64,000 nt of DNA, taken from positions 10,478,001 to 10,542,000 of the forward strand of contig NC_052620.1 of assembly GCF_016545825.1 (NCBI RefSeq). Reading direction: 5' to 3'. The notes beneath the pieces are model-generated. The model was not told where the DNA came from. It saw only the letters and a list, made by a program, of their open reading frames with translations, and did no database searches. This document shows positions 22,026 to 33,926 of the stretch, one piece after another. This DNA is from Eucalyptus grandis. Lineage: Eukaryota > Streptophyta > Magnoliopsida > Myrtales > Myrtaceae. How positions within the stretch are numbered: position 1 is the first letter of the stretch; every line of letters starts with the position of its first letter. Both the position numbers and the translations under genes were made by a program.

Positions 22026-24040
22026 ATGTCATCTTCAAGAAAGTCTTCGAGAATCGCAAGCGGGGGACCACGGCAAATGAGTGAGGGGCCTACGCACTTG
22101 ATCTTCTTCAAGAAGAAGTGTCTCTAGAACAACAACGAGCTCACAACATTCTCGGCAGCGTCATTCTCCTCCATCTAGTCCTCAAGGCGTTGATCATCAA
22201 CAACGGAAGAAATCATCGAGGATGCGGACTCGTAAGAGTTCAAAAGCCCGTTTATATTTACCAGCTATATCGTGCCTTAAAAGGAATTCGTACTCGTTTG
22301 AACTATATTGATGATTTTTTTAAAGACAAAGGACATGGGAATGAATATATCTTTCTGCGAAAAATGGAAAGTTTGGGAATTGCTTGTAAAGGGGTGGCTG
22401 AAGAAACCCTTGCGAATATCTCAAGTGATCCTCGTGACTGGGGGCCGAATCCTGTAGATGGGAATGATGATGACAAATTATACAGTCAATTTCAACCGAA
22501 AATGGATGTTGTGGTTGAAAATTAAGGAAAAAGGGGAGATTTGTTCAGATCGAAGGAACAAAAGGATCTGTACTCGAAATTGCTGAAGCGTGGGGTAATA
22601 AACCCTAGGAGTGTGGATTTTGATTTTCTAGATGCTGTGAATGTGAACTTGAGGGAAAAGTTCAGTTATCTTCAACTTGAAAAGTTACGCTCGACACTAC
22701 GAGAGCCTATCTTGAATTAACTGCATACTTCTATTCAAATCTTAGCTTTTTGGATGCGAATAGATTCTCTTTCAGCGTTAAAGACCAGGACTATGTTGTG
22801 GATATGAATATGCTGGCATATGTGTTAGGAGTTGAAAGAGGAAGATATCAACCAATCAAAGTTTCCATTGCTCGGGCCACACTGGAACTAGTGAAGGACA
22901 GGAGAACAGATGAAAAGATTACCTACTTAAGGATGAGTGCATTCAACATCTTGCTTCACAAGATTGTGATTAATTGCCTCCGACCGAAATCAACTTCAAA
23001 GACTGATGTTTCAAGTTTAGAGGCCAAGCTGATGTATGCCATCCTCTTTGGGAAAAGGTTTTCTCTCCCTCACACTGTTATGTTTCACATGTATAGAGCA
23101 ATGATGAAGGACAGAGGTCAACTCCCTTATCCAAGCCTTGTTACGAAGTTATTTAGACATCTGAATATTCAGCCTCCGCAAATCTTTTGTGTTCGACCAT
23201 GCGATCATATGGTGGTAGGACTGAAAATGGTGACCAAAATGCGTTTGAAGGAACTGAGTAAGGAGTTGGAGAAATTCAAGGAGAAAACTCTTGCCAAATC
23301 TCATCAAATCTCTTCTGCAGCTAAAAGAAAAGGGAAGGAGCCCATGGTTGCTTCATCCAAGAGAAGAAGAGCTCTCCTCATTGAGGATGAAGATGATGAG
23401 GAAGACATCACAATCTCTGCAATGGCGTTGAAGAATTTAAGTCATCCTGTTCCACAGAAAGAATCGGAACAAATGACGAAAGAAGCAGAGGAGAAGGAAG
23501 AAGAAGAAAGAGAAGCTGAAAAAGAAGCAGAGGAGGAAAGACCTGAAGAAGAAAGAAGAGAAGAAGGAGAACCCGAGGAACACTCTTCTCCACCCGTAGG
23601 CATGGAAACGGGGGAGATCGGGAGAAAGGAGTGAAGTCTTCATATCCCGATGCAAGTGAAGGAGTCGGGCCGCACTGCGCACCCGCAGGATGTTTATGCC
23701 GCTCGCCCCAAAGGAAGGTCATGAAGTCTCATCACCAAACCTGCGAGATTATGCTGATCTACCATCGTCTGCATTTACTCCATCAGATAGGGCTGAAGCA
23801 AGTACTCGGACTGATAATACAACAGATTTTCGCAGAATCATGGATATTCTCTTGGAGATGCGAGGTCAAATTTATGCCTTGGGTTGTGAGGTTCAAAACT
23901 TGCAGAATGCAGGTCAAGTTTCTTCATGTTCATTGAATGATAAGATCCAAGCCTTCTCTCTTCAGATTCAGGCCAATGCCAAGGGTGAAGAGATTGCACA
24001 ACTAAAGGAAGACTTTAAAAGGCTGGAAGGCATCGTTTAG
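22026..24040 (+). pseudogene. Sirevirus extra 3' ORF (envelope-like)
   Basis: Starts at ATG 22026 (MSSSRKSSRIASGG), shifts frame at once, and continues at 22118-22525 (YRALKGIRTRLNYIDDFF). It resumes near 22690-23634 with TTRAYLELTAYFYSNLSFLD, LAYVLGVERGRYQP and LMYAILFGKRFSLPHTV, a pattern typical of the plant retrotransposon protein domain found in extra ORFs. Then come a basic patch (KRKGKEP, SKRRRA) and a Glu/Lys-rich run 23470-23600, and, after a frameshift, a coiled coil to 24040 (LKEDFKRLEGIV). Sireviruses are known for an envelope-like ORF here. I see no clear signal peptide or membrane span, so an entry function is not supported. Confidence 0.7.
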
Positions 24041-24112
24041 TCTATGGAAAATTTCCAGCTTGTCCGTGTTCCCAAGCAATCTTGACTTCATCTAGTCCTT
24101 TTTTTGGCTGAC

Positions 24113-24127
24113 AAAAAGGGGGAGAGA
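24113..24127 (+). promoter_or_regulatory. Upstream polypurine tract
   Basis: AAAAAGGGGGAGAGA follows the end of the extra ORF, about 320 bases before the 3' LTR. The same tract stands at 50160-50174 in the second copia. Repeated polypurine tracts are a reported trait of Sireviruses. Confidence 0.6.
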
Positions 24128-24431
24128 TGCAAGATTTGAACAAACTTTCAATTGTTAAACCTTTTGTTGGATTGTTTTGTTGTTTGAACTCTGTTTGACT
24201 TTGTTTTGTGTCTGGATGAGAACTGAACTAGACTTGGACTTGACTGCTTCTATTAACTAGTATTGATATCTTATGGATGGCTTTATCGTATACTAGACTA
24301 ACCTATTTTCTGTGGTTGCAGATTCTAGTGTTATTCATTTAGCCATTTATCTCTATAAGATATGCATATGTGTTTGAGAAATGTTTTGCAGGTCAAAGTT
24401 ATCCAAATCTGCAGGAAAGTTTTGTCACCAT

Positions 24432-24446
24432 AAAAAATGGGGAGAT
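24432..24446 (+). promoter_or_regulatory. Polypurine tract at 3' LTR
   Basis: AAAAAATGGGGAGAT directly abuts the 3' LTR start at 24447. It primes plus-strand synthesis in this family. Confidence 0.85.
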
Positions 24447-25354
24447 TGTTGGAGAAATCTTCTTGCAGTCTTTTGAAGTTGACAAAACGTTTCCATTAGT
24501 CTAGTCTGAAGGCTTGCAGACTCTGCTATTTAAAGTCTGAAGACCTCCGGACAGCCAGACTCAAGACTCAAAGTCTATCCTCATTGACATCTCTAATCCG
24601 TTGAAGAAAGATTATCGGAATGGATGTTTCGTTAAGGATTTAACCTTATCAACCGGAGAAGATCTCGTGGCTGGAAAAGACATAACGGAGTCCTTTGATT
24701 GATCGAAGATTGACTCGATAATTGAAGATCCGGTGATTGTCTAAATATTATTGAAGGTTCTACTTATGGAAACCGAGATCCCGATTGTATGGGCGAACAT
24801 GATTGATGGGCTATCAACACGTTCCTTTAATAGCTCGAACAATCTTCCTAATTGATTCCGTCCAACGGGTAGATTGGAGGAATTCCTTTGGTAAGTGCCA
24901 ACGGGTATGATGGCATAAAGGAGTATATAAGGAAGACGGTCTTAGTTGTTCAAGGAGTGCGCGATAGAAGAATTCCAAAGTCTGAAGCTCATTTTTGTTT
25001 AGACAATTCCTTTAAGCGAATACTTGTATACAAAAGAGAGTCTATATTTGTGAGAAATCTTGAGGAGGTGTGGTAGAACATCTACACTTTGTGGAATTAA
25101 GGCAAAGCTGTGCTGTAACTTCTCTTTTGTTCATAGTGGAATCCAGCCAATAGGCTGTCAGTGAAGAAGAGTGGACGTAGGCTTGATATAAGCCGAACCA
25201 CTATAAACCGCGTGTTCAATTTTCTCTTCTCTCAGTCTTACTTTGATTATCGTTTGTCTCAAATCCATCAACTGTCTAGTATTGTGCAATTATCGAAGAA
25301 AAATCTTTTATATACCTATTCACCCCCCTCTAGGTACTCATACTAGCAATATCA
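24447..25354 (+). repeat. Copia 3' LTR
   Basis: 908 bp, matching 8815-9724 with about twenty differences by eye. TATA at 24921-24932, hairpin at 25180-25194. Followed by TSD CATCG at 25355-25359. Confidence 0.92.
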
Positions 25355-26326
25355 CATCGGTAGATCATGCCTGTGTGGATAGTAAGCAATTGGAATGCGT
25401 GATTGATTGAGATAAACACGCTAGATTATGGGACAAAATTGTGTAGCACGGTATGAGACGTATCATAATGATTTTGCCTTTATAATTGGGACCCTTGTGA
25501 TTGATTGAGACGTGATTGATTGAGATGTGATTGAGACGTTTCAATTGATGTGTGCATCTAGTATATGCATTGAGTATATGAACTGTACTAACGTGCAGGA
25601 AGGAACTGAGGCAAGGTGAGTCTCATTGATTGTGTGGTTAGGCCGCCTCTAGGTGTATTTCCTTCCTAATAGGGGTTTAGGGGGTAAACTTGCTGAGACG
25701 TTGTCTCACATCGTCGTGGGCTTACCCTTTTCAGGTTTTTAGATGGCGGTCCCTCCAGTTCGTTTTGGACAGCCTCGGGGGGTTACTGAGTGGAGTATAG
25801 ACGTCATTGTCCCCAAGAGTCACTGGGTTCATGAGCTTGTTGTGACCACTATTTGAGTCGATGAGGGCCTACCTCATAGGGTACCTCATCGATTTAGAGC
25901 GTGGTTTTGCCATGGGCTCAATGGGTATAGGGAAGGTCCTCTTCAAGATTTTGATATCCTTGTCGTTGCGGTTAACGCCGCTCCAGGCGAGGGTGCAGCT
26001 GACCCTCTTGATGGGGTTGTGGAGGACCCAAAGCCCTCGGAGCCAATGGAGGTGGAGTTTGAAGGATCGGCAAATGTTTTTGACTAGTAGGTCATAGGAC
26101 AACTTCTTTTTGAAAGTCGATCTTTTTGTAGAAATACTAGTTTGTTTATAAAAGTGTTTTGTGAAAATTTGTGTCCTTCTTTTCTATCCCATATTTGTGT
26201 TGTCTGGGGATTTGTTTATTCGCTTTCGCATGTGCATAATCGATTGGGTCAGTGATGCGTTTGGGGACATTGCAATTTTATCAACCACCGATGGATGTGC
26301 GCGTGCTTGAGCTTTGGGGTGTGACA

Positions 26327-26477
26327 ACCCCCTCAACAATTTATGACTTAAATTAGTTGGATGGACTGAATTGGTACTAATGTGAAAAAGGTTTAAGACT
26401 AAATTGGTCCAATGAAAGGTTTATGATTAAATTGGTACCAATGCAAAAGGTTTAGATCTTTTTTGGTACTTTTCTCT
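26327..26477. repeat. Right outer end of the Mutator-like element
   Basis: Inverted copy of about 5600-5750: GGATGGACTGAATTGGTAC and ATTGGTACCAATGCAAAAGG match the complement of the left arm. It lies between the end of LTR D and the 9-bp TSD at 26478. Confidence 0.75.
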
Positions 26478-28735
26478 GAACTAACTCAAGGAGGTCCTAC
26501 AAAAATTGACATTCCAAACACCCCACTAATAAAAGTCTGAATTGGCTTCGATCTGATCTCATATTCGCTTCCATTCCCTATAAATAGAGATATAAATGCA
26601 AGCAAAAAATTGAAATATTGGACTTGAGTAGGAGAAGAAGAGAGGCTAACATGAAGATAAGAGTCTCAGTTGGTAGCCAAGGATGACTTGCCTGCTCTGA
26701 ACTTGCTCTATTCGAGCTAAGTGTTCGAGTAGTTCGTCTCGGTATCAGGCAGTCTCCTTGGCTAGTCAGAAAGTCTCTAATCCTTCATGTCAGGCTTCTT
26801 CTTCCTTCTGAAAGTAACTACTCCTTGAAGTTACAAATTTGTCATTCTTTTTCTTCATCACATCACACACCGAGAGGCATTGGAATGTGTTTGTGAGGAA
26901 GAGGGACCTTACACGACATGATAAGTTTGGTTTGTTAGCCAAGGATGACTTGCCTGTTTCATACAAGAGGCTTTGACTATGATCGCCGTTCTCATCGATT
27001 GATGCGCACGATTGCATGGTCACCAGGCAGGTCATCGTGGCTTATCTGCTGTGCTCTTCACGTTCATGATAGGCCTTCTCTTCTTCTTTCAAAGCACCTT
27101 CCTTCTTTGGGCCACAGTTGCATTGGAAGTCAGCAAAAGGTGGTCCGTGAAAGTTGCAAATGGCAGCTTATATTGACATAAAAAGCCGGAAAGCAAAGGA
27201 AAAATGAAAATTGATTTTCGTGGTTTTGCTATAGATAAGGAACACTCCAATTATGCAGGTTTGATTATCGAAATCATCTGAATTTGAGGGAATACTTTGA
27301 CGAATGGCTATGTGCGGCTGATGAATAAGTCGAGAATGTGTGGCTACATGCAGTTTCGATGATGCATGCAAATCGACAGTTTTTCACCGATGAGTTGGGA
27401 CATTCAATCACTTTCCAGGTGCTATACACTCCCATTTTGGATTTTGCCCGCACATACTTGAAGTGAACATTTTAAGTGCCATGCACTGATGCGAAGTTTA
27501 GGATTATGAGATGGATATTTTGAAAAGAAAAATTATAATTGCTATGCGCTATTGTGAAAAGTTAGGAATTGGAGATGAACATTTTGAAAAGAAAATAACA
27601 TTTTCATAAATAGGGATTCAATGATAATTAAGGTAATAGTGCAAAATGATCTCCACCGAAAGCAAATTTATGAATGTATGTGGTACATAGGTGATCAATA
27701 GGTCAAATGTGAGGTATGCTTTTATTATTTTCCTTAAGATATTTGAGTAAAGACCAATAGGTCAACCAACTTCCTTCATCAGTTCTGGCTTCTTTCTAGA
27801 AAGGAGTCGGTGCATATTTCTTCGAAAAAGATATTCATAAGTCTGTATCTTCTAGAGAAATCATTCCCATCAATCCATCTATTGTACTTTTCCTTCTCAT
27901 GTCACCATTTATTCACTTCAACTTACTTAAAGCCTGGCTTTGAGATCAATATTTGCTGCAAAGAAGTGATCGAATAATAAAATTGAGAGTTAAAAAACAT
28001 ACAATAGATTTACATGATTTAGTTGATATGGCCTACGTCAACGGGGAGAGCTACACAAGATTCCACTATAAATCAAGCGATAAAATAAAGATTACAACCA
28101 AACTTGAGCCACTCAAATACTTTCCGTGTTTTTTAGCCCCCAATTACACCAAATAACTCATATAGTGTTTACTCCTCACAAATTTTCATGAAATAATTTC
28201 TTAATTTCACAAAGGAATTTACAAATTTTAACGCAAGATTTATTGGTTTGAACACTAAAATATCCTCTTGGATTGCTTCAAAATGTAATTTACAAGGAAA
28301 CCGTCTCATAGATTCTCTTCAAGAAGAAGACAGTTGTTATATATAGACAAGAATTGATTTCAAAACAAGAAGTTCCTTTTCAGGAAACTAGTCAAGTTAG
28401 GAAACCACTTAAACTTGGAAACCTACTCAAATTAAAAAGTTTCTTTTTCAAGCTCAAATTCATGATATTTTTTAACTGACATTACTATAGCAATGTTTTG
28501 CTTACTCTAACAATCAATTCTTATGCTTTAGTATCACCGAATTATTATTGATTAATATAATAATATCTTGGACAATTTTTCTCCAGCACCATCAGATTAT
28601 TTCTCATTTTTCGACACAAAAAATATAATTTCAAGATATCCACCAATTTGAAATCGTAAGATCTACTAAAACATAAGTCTAATTCCTCAAATTTTCATTA
28701 GCATTCATTAGTCCTCCGAGATTCCCTTCATTTAG
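26478..28735 (+). repeat. Tandem unit copy 1, second part
   Basis: Resumes the unit after the Mutator-like element and matches 31484 on and 38484 on (CCACTAATAAAGTCTGAATTGGC, the TATA block at 26578, GTCAGGCTTCTTCTTCC, TCCGAGAGGCAT). The match with copy 2 ends near 27720. From about 28000 it matches the end of copy 2 (34885 on: GGGGAGAG, CAAGCGATA, CACTCAAATACTTT). The stretch 27725-28000 has no counterpart, while copy 2 has about 2.45 kb there. I see no gene. Confidence 0.75.
26578..26686 (+). promoter_or_regulatory. Conserved TATA block and 11-codon ORF, copy 1
   Basis: TATA box CTATAAATAGA at 26578-26588, a purine-rich leader of about 62 bases, then ATG at 26651 and the short ORF MKIRVSVGSQG ending at 26686. 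The same layout is at 31570-31681 and 38578-38689. It looks like the promoter and first exon of a plant gene, but no gene body can be recognised downstream. Confidence 0.45.
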
Positions 28736-30729
28736 TTACATAGTCTAAGATATATGATATCATCTGCTCTAAAATTTGTTTAAATAAACTCTTATGCAAC
28801 CTTCTTCCCCCCCGCCCCCACAAAAAAAAAAAAAAAACCTCTCTTGCAATCTATACAAAAAATAAAATCTTATAATTCACGTCCCTCTTAACTCCTCAAA
28901 TAAAGGTCATCACTAACATCGTTTTAAAATTAACCTGAATTATTTACTCTTAATGCACCTGAGACTCCAGTATAAGATTTATATCAAAAAGAGAGAGAGA
29001 GAGAGAGATTCTAGGTACTTCCAATAGTAACAGTAAGAAATATACTCGCTCACATTCCTTACTGTTCCTTATGATCAACGAGGCAAGAAAATATCTACTG
29101 TGCATAAAATTCAAAGAAGAATATTAGAGGTGAACCAGTTATTAGCGAACTTGCTGTGTGGTATTGGTCAAATAGATATTAGAAAGCTCATTCTTAAGAG
29201 GCTTAAGTGAATAAATTAATGGACTGTTACTAGAGAATGGCTTCTTCAACTTAACTTTCGGCCACAACTGGTGAATTCATTTGGAAGATGCGGGCAGTTG
29301 ACGGCGCTGATGATATGTGGATGTGTGGCGGGGACAGCTATCGGGTATGCTGGTCGCCGGTCGGTACAGGGGATGAGAGGATAGGTAGGATTTGCCTTCG
29401 CAACAGAGTGACCAGGTTCTGCAACCTAGTGTCGGTTTCCATTGTGTTCCCGTATTTGGCCTTCTTCTGCTACTTGCTCTTACTATCCCACCCGCCAACA
29501 AGCTCTCTTCTCATCCCCTTGAGTGCCTTCGTAGAGTTTCGATGCAGTCCCAGGTTTTCTGTGTCCTGTCGTATGCATGGAAGAGGGATATTGACTTTTG
29601 GTTTCTTCTGCTGATCTTTTTCGTCTTCCGCTGGGGATCGCACTTAGTATGCCTTCTTTAAAGATGTATACATATATTCTCACTTTGAGATGGAGGGAAC
29701 ATTAAGGCTATTGTCCTATATGCGATCATTCTTCTGAACGGGTAAGTATTATCTCTTGTATACTAACACCGGATAATTAACTGGCTCAATTATCGGACTT
29801 CCAATACAAAGAAGGTTTATATTGTCCAAATTCACTGAAAAATTGCTTCCAGAAACGTTGCTAGCAGATCGTCATGTGTTCATGTGTAATTCATCTGCAA
29901 ATGGATAATTGATCTAGTTAATCATAGGCATATAGATCGTACAGTGCCATTCGCAGAACAGACCTGGAAACTATTTTTTCACTGGGTGGTCGACTGGATA
30001 AAAGCTTGTCGTAAAGTGATTCCTGATTACCCTCACAGGTTCTCTTTTCTATAAGCATACGCGCCTCTTTTGCAGCTACCATAACGGAATGCTTTGACAA
30101 TTATTTCTGCGCAAGTGCTATCAATTAGAGAAATGAAGTATAATTCAGCGTTGATGCACACCCTCAAATCACAACCCTGAACTCCTACTTTAAGCATTTC
30201 TCTTTCCCTTTTCATTTAGAAGCTATTTAACACATCTCTTGCAAACTTCAATTCAAACACTTCCGTTAAAAGTTCAGCTGCACTTGTGTAGCCACACGTG
30301 AAAATATCTCTGTGCTTTCCAGAAATGAAAATTTTAGAAGGGAATGAGAGCTACAACTGTAGAAAGCAATGCTTCGTCTTCTTTTGGTGGTATTCTTATC
30401 GATTGATGATGATATTATTGGTCCATGACATGTAATTCAACTGTTCCCCATTGAAAAGTGCAAGATGTAAGCCAAGTGAACAAAGTCTATTAGCACACAG
30501 AAATAAGAACCCTTCTTAGTGGCAGAGTCATTGACTTTTGCCCTGGAGGGCATCCTGGAGGGCATCTTTTACTAGTTGTTGTCTCCATTGCATTTGGATC
30601 ACGTAGCTACACCAAAAAAGGAAAGAACGAATTTGAAGGACAAGCGGAATGAGAGACCGGGCGCCTGGAATTCTCTCGCTAACAGAAAATAGCTTAAAAT
30701 AGAATCTAACTCTAATCAAGAATCCAATT

Positions 30730-30936
30730 TTGAAACAGGAACCTTTTGTATTAGATATTGTGCTGCTTTTGATGGAGAAAGGTCAGAAACATTCCAGGTG
30801 GAGGAATGGTGAAGGTCAGGAACAGATACCCATAAATCCAGTCCAGAGGATAAGAGTTGTGGGTATAGAGAATCAAATTATCTCTGAATTCAAGCTAAAA
30901 GTTGCATGGCTAGCTTTGCTTTTTGGACCAAAGTAG
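30730..30936 (+). other. Conserved ORF-like block, copy 2
   Basis: 68-residue frame equivalent to 4838-5034: same core (EPFVLDIVLLLMEKGQKH ... LLFGPK), here ending in a stop right after GPK. Unknown function. Most differences from copy 1 are single substitutions. Confidence 0.2.
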
Positions 30937-31569
30937 TAGCCTTTTTCTGGAATTTTATTTTTCATCCGCCCATATCTAGCGTAGTCACATTCATGCGGTT
31001 CTTGCTAAAAAATGAAGGACTTCATTTAATCATCTTATTCAAACTCTGCATCATAAAGGACCTCATTTAATCCTCTTATTCAGGATAATATGGCAAAAAT
31101 TAATTTGATATAGTTCATTGCCAAGCAGGGTTTTGGTCCATGGAATGCAATGCAATCCAGAACCGGAGGCGTACTTAACAATGAAATGAAACTAAAGCCC
31201 AGCAATATTGACTTCAACCCAAGTTGCCGAAAGCAAAATGTAATAAATTGCTGATAAATACCTGGTTAAGAGCCATACAACGATATCTTCTCATAAATTT
31301 TCGACAGGCTCTTTTCCGCAGTTCAGTGTATATTACTCACCTATAAGCCCTCCACATATAAAATGATGATTTTTTTAGTATGGGGAGCTTAATTATACAT
31401 ATGAGAGTGATAACTATTGTTACATGATTTTACCCCAAAAAAGGACAAATTTAAAAGAGAAGATTTGTGTGAGGCAAATTGACTAAAGGAGTTCCTACAA
31501 TTATTGACATTCGAAATGCCCCACTAATAAAGTCTGAATTGGCTTTGATCTCATATTCTCTTCCGTTCC

Positions 31570-31681
31570 CTATAAATAGAGATGCAAATGCAAACAAAAA
31601 GTTGAAGCATTGGACTTGAGTAGGAGAAGAAGAAGAGAGGCTCACATGGAGATAAGAGTCTCATTTGGTAGCCAAGGATGA
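31570..31681 (+). promoter_or_regulatory. Conserved TATA block and 11-codon ORF, copy 2
   Basis: TATA box at 31570-31580 and ORF MEIRVSFGSQG at 31646-31681. Spacing between TATA and ATG is as in the other copies. The phrase GCCAAGGATGAYTTGCCTGCT at the ORF end recurs about 280 bases downstream (near 31951), so the region contains an internal duplication. Confidence 0.45.
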
Positions 31682-33589
31682 TTTGCCTGCTTCGAACTTG
31701 CTCTATTCGAGCTGAACTAAGTGTTCGAGTAGTTCATCCCGGTATCAGGCAGTCTCCTTGGCTAGTCAGAAAGTCTCTAATCTTTCATGTCAGGCTTCTT
31801 CTTCCTTCTGAAGGCAGCTACTCCTTGAAGATACAAATTTGTCTATTCTTTTTCTTCATCACATCACACTCCGAGAGGCATCGGAATGTTTTTTTGTTTT
31901 TGTTTTGAGGAAGAGAGGCCTTACGTGACATGATGAGTCTGGTTGGTTGGCCAAGGATGACTTGCCTGCTTCGTGCAAGAGGCTTCAATTATGAACGCCA
32001 TTGTCATTGATCATCTTGGCTTATTTGACGTGCTCTTCACATTTATGTTAGGTCTTCTATTCTTCTTTGAAAGTGCCTACCTTCCTTGGGCCACAAGTGC
32101 ACTGGAAATCAGCATAAGGTCTGTAAAAGTTGCGAATGGCGGCTTATATTAACATAGAAAGCTGAAAAGGAAAGGAAAATGAAAATTGATTTTTGCAATT
32201 TTGCTATGGAAAGGAAAGGAACATTCCAATTGTGCAGGTTTGATTATCGAAACCATTTTGAGATGGACATTTTGAAAAAAAATGACATATTTGTAAATAG
32301 GGACTGAATGATAATTAATGTAAAAGTGCAAAATGATCTCCACTGAAGGCAAAACTCGTACGTATATGTGGTACGTAAGTGATCATTAGGTGAAATGTGA
32401 GGTGTATGCTTTTGGTATATTTTTTTGAGAATTAGTAAAAAGAAAAAAAGTGGCAAAATGCTTGTGAGTGTATGTGTGTGCTCAAGAATTTGTATCTTCA
32501 TTGATCCTAATCTCATTGCTCTACTCTCTCGATGAAATGGCGCTTGAGTTCATTGTCATAGTTCACCGGATCATATTAGTGATCCATGCCTGATTGATCG
32601 TATATGTGATTGGTAAAATCCACATGAATAGGATATGCTGCTAGTGTAAACATGAAATTTTCTATGAGACATTGGTTGATAACTTTCGTGGGAAGTGAAT
32701 TTGAAACTCTAAAAGAAAAACATTTGGGTAATGACAATCTTGCCATGTCCATGCGTGGAATACGTGCTAAATTTGCTTTAAGGGCATGCGTTGACACTAA
32801 AAATATGATTAACTTTTCGATTATCAACAAATGACAAGTTTCGTTGATGCAAAGCAGTCAATAACTTAAAGAAAATAGATAACTCGCTAATAAAGTCATT
32901 GACTGCCAAAACCACGAAATTCAAATTTCAATCACAAATTATCAAAGGTTTATGATTAAATTAGTAAAATTAAAATGTTCAGGATTGACTTAGCCACTGT
33001 ATAATAAATTTACAAATTTTGGAAAATTTTCCCAATTTTCAGGCTACTCCAAGGCTCATTAAACATTAAACAGTGAATTCTGTGTAACGCCATTTAGTGA
33101 ACTTTTGGAAATTTTTCTTCTGAACTGTTTCAGGAAAAAAGTTCATTTCAAGCTTTCATATATGACGAGAAAGTTGCTTGGAAATCTTCACGTCAATATC
33201 TTGACATTTTTATTATTTTCCGTATTGAGTAATTAAAAAAGTATAATTGTTAAGAAGCGCTCTAAAAAGCGAATGTTTTTTTTTAATTAATCATATCCTA
33301 ACTCTCAACTTACATTTAAATTTTTGATATGCTTCTTTACAAAATGTGAGAGTCAATTCTCATTATTGAAACTAAAAAGTAAAAAAATATTTAAAAATTA
33401 AAAGGTCCCAAAACGATCCCAACCCTTTGGAGAAAGTGAGAAATCAAACTCTTTACCTTTCATTTTTTTATGTGAATAAGGTAGATACTGACACAAACAA
33501 TCCAGGTGACTGAATATCATTCCAAACATATGATTTGAGACCCCAAGAAAAGTAGTCGGCAAACCTCAACCCGGCACCTAAAAAATATT

Positions 33590-33760
33590 GGGACCTGTGG
33601 CCCAACACTTGGACCTAGACTTATGAACTCAACCTAGGATCTTGGCATTTGAATTTTAGACTCTAGACCTCGACTCTTGGATCCCGACGCGTGGGACATC
33701 GACGCTCGATTCGCAACATCGGCGAGCAAACCCGAGAGAGCTGGGCCCAGAGGCCTGGCC
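33590..33760. repeat. Degenerate short tandem repeat
   Basis: Successive phrases of about 13-15 bases on the theme GGACCYNGACNCTTGG / TTGGATCCCGACGCGTGG run through this stretch. GC content is higher than in the flanks. Present only in copy 2. No coding sense. Confidence 0.5.
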
Positions 33761-33926
33761 TCGAAGTTTGCAAACTTGGGCCATGACTTCCCACGGTTCA
33801 CGGATTTGCACTTTTTGTTCAATTCAACACAACACCTAATTTCTTTTTTTCTTTTTTATTTTAGACGCTTGCATTTGTCATATGACTCTATGAATTAGGA
33901 CTCAAGGCTGACCTCGAGACTAGAAC

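Larger units (their letters stand above)
8815..25354 (+). mobile_element. Ty1/copia Sirevirus-type retrotransposon, full ends
   Basis: Two LTRs (8815-9724 and 24447-25354) start TGTTGGAG and end ATCA. The TSD CATCG is perfect (8810-8814 and 25355-25359). Order: LTR, initiator-Met primer site, gag with zinc knuckle, protease, integrase, RT, RNase H, an extra coiled-coil envelope-like ORF, polypurine tract, LTR. Domain order integrase-before-RT makes it copia; the extra 3' ORF and the doubled polypurine tract point to the Sirevirus (SIRE/Maximus) group. By eye the LTRs differ at about 2-3% of sites. All ORFs carry frameshifts or stops, so it is dead in protein. About 7 kb of caulimovirid DNA interrupts it between gag and protease. 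Confidence 0.9.
6463..26326 (+). mobile_element. Tekay-type solo LTR D, split by a copia element
   Basis: Sequence 6463-8814 continues at 25360-26326. The left part aligns with the LTR starts at 44736 (CTGATTTTCAAACCCTG... then GAGATAACTAGYCTATYAGGTGAAGCCGTTAA) and 40000. The right part ends CTTTGGGGTGTGACA as the other Tekay-type LTRs do. The first nine bases (TGTGACATC) are missing. The length without the insertion is about 3.3 kb. It lies in the right inverted repeat of the Mutator-like element. It contains a (CTT)n tract near 7430, a GC-rich exon-like stretch 7400-7920 with the donor GGTGAGT at 7921, the mini-exon 25599-25615 and the third acceptor before 25735. No internal region is present. 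Confidence 0.75.
5600..26477. mobile_element. Mutator-like element split by nested insertions
   Basis: The left end (5600 on, GGGAAAAGTATC) and right end (to 26477, complement AGAGAAAAGTACC) form long inverted repeats that share phrases such as TTTTGCATTGGTACCAATTTA and GTACCAATTCAGTCCATCC in opposite orientation. Flanks 5591-5599 (AAACTTACT) and 26478-26486 (GAACTAACT) agree at 7 of 9 bases, and the paralogous empty site in copy 2 (near 31484) reads AAATTGACT. A 9-bp TSD with long TIRs indicates a Mutator-like element. No transposase is seen, so it is non-autonomous. Without its insertions it is only about 1 kb. The right TIR is split by the LTR at 6463-26326. Confidence 0.75.

Noticed and set aside
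23408..23722. Leu/Phe-rich membrane-like ORF on the minus strand
   Set aside because: It is the complement of the Glu/Lys-rich codons of the copia extra ORF, a shadow frame.
27953..28156. 67-residue ORF at the end of copy 1
   Set aside because: The equivalent sequence in copy 2 (34840-35010) does not keep the frame, and the region matches a common AT-rich repeat phrase also seen near 34070.
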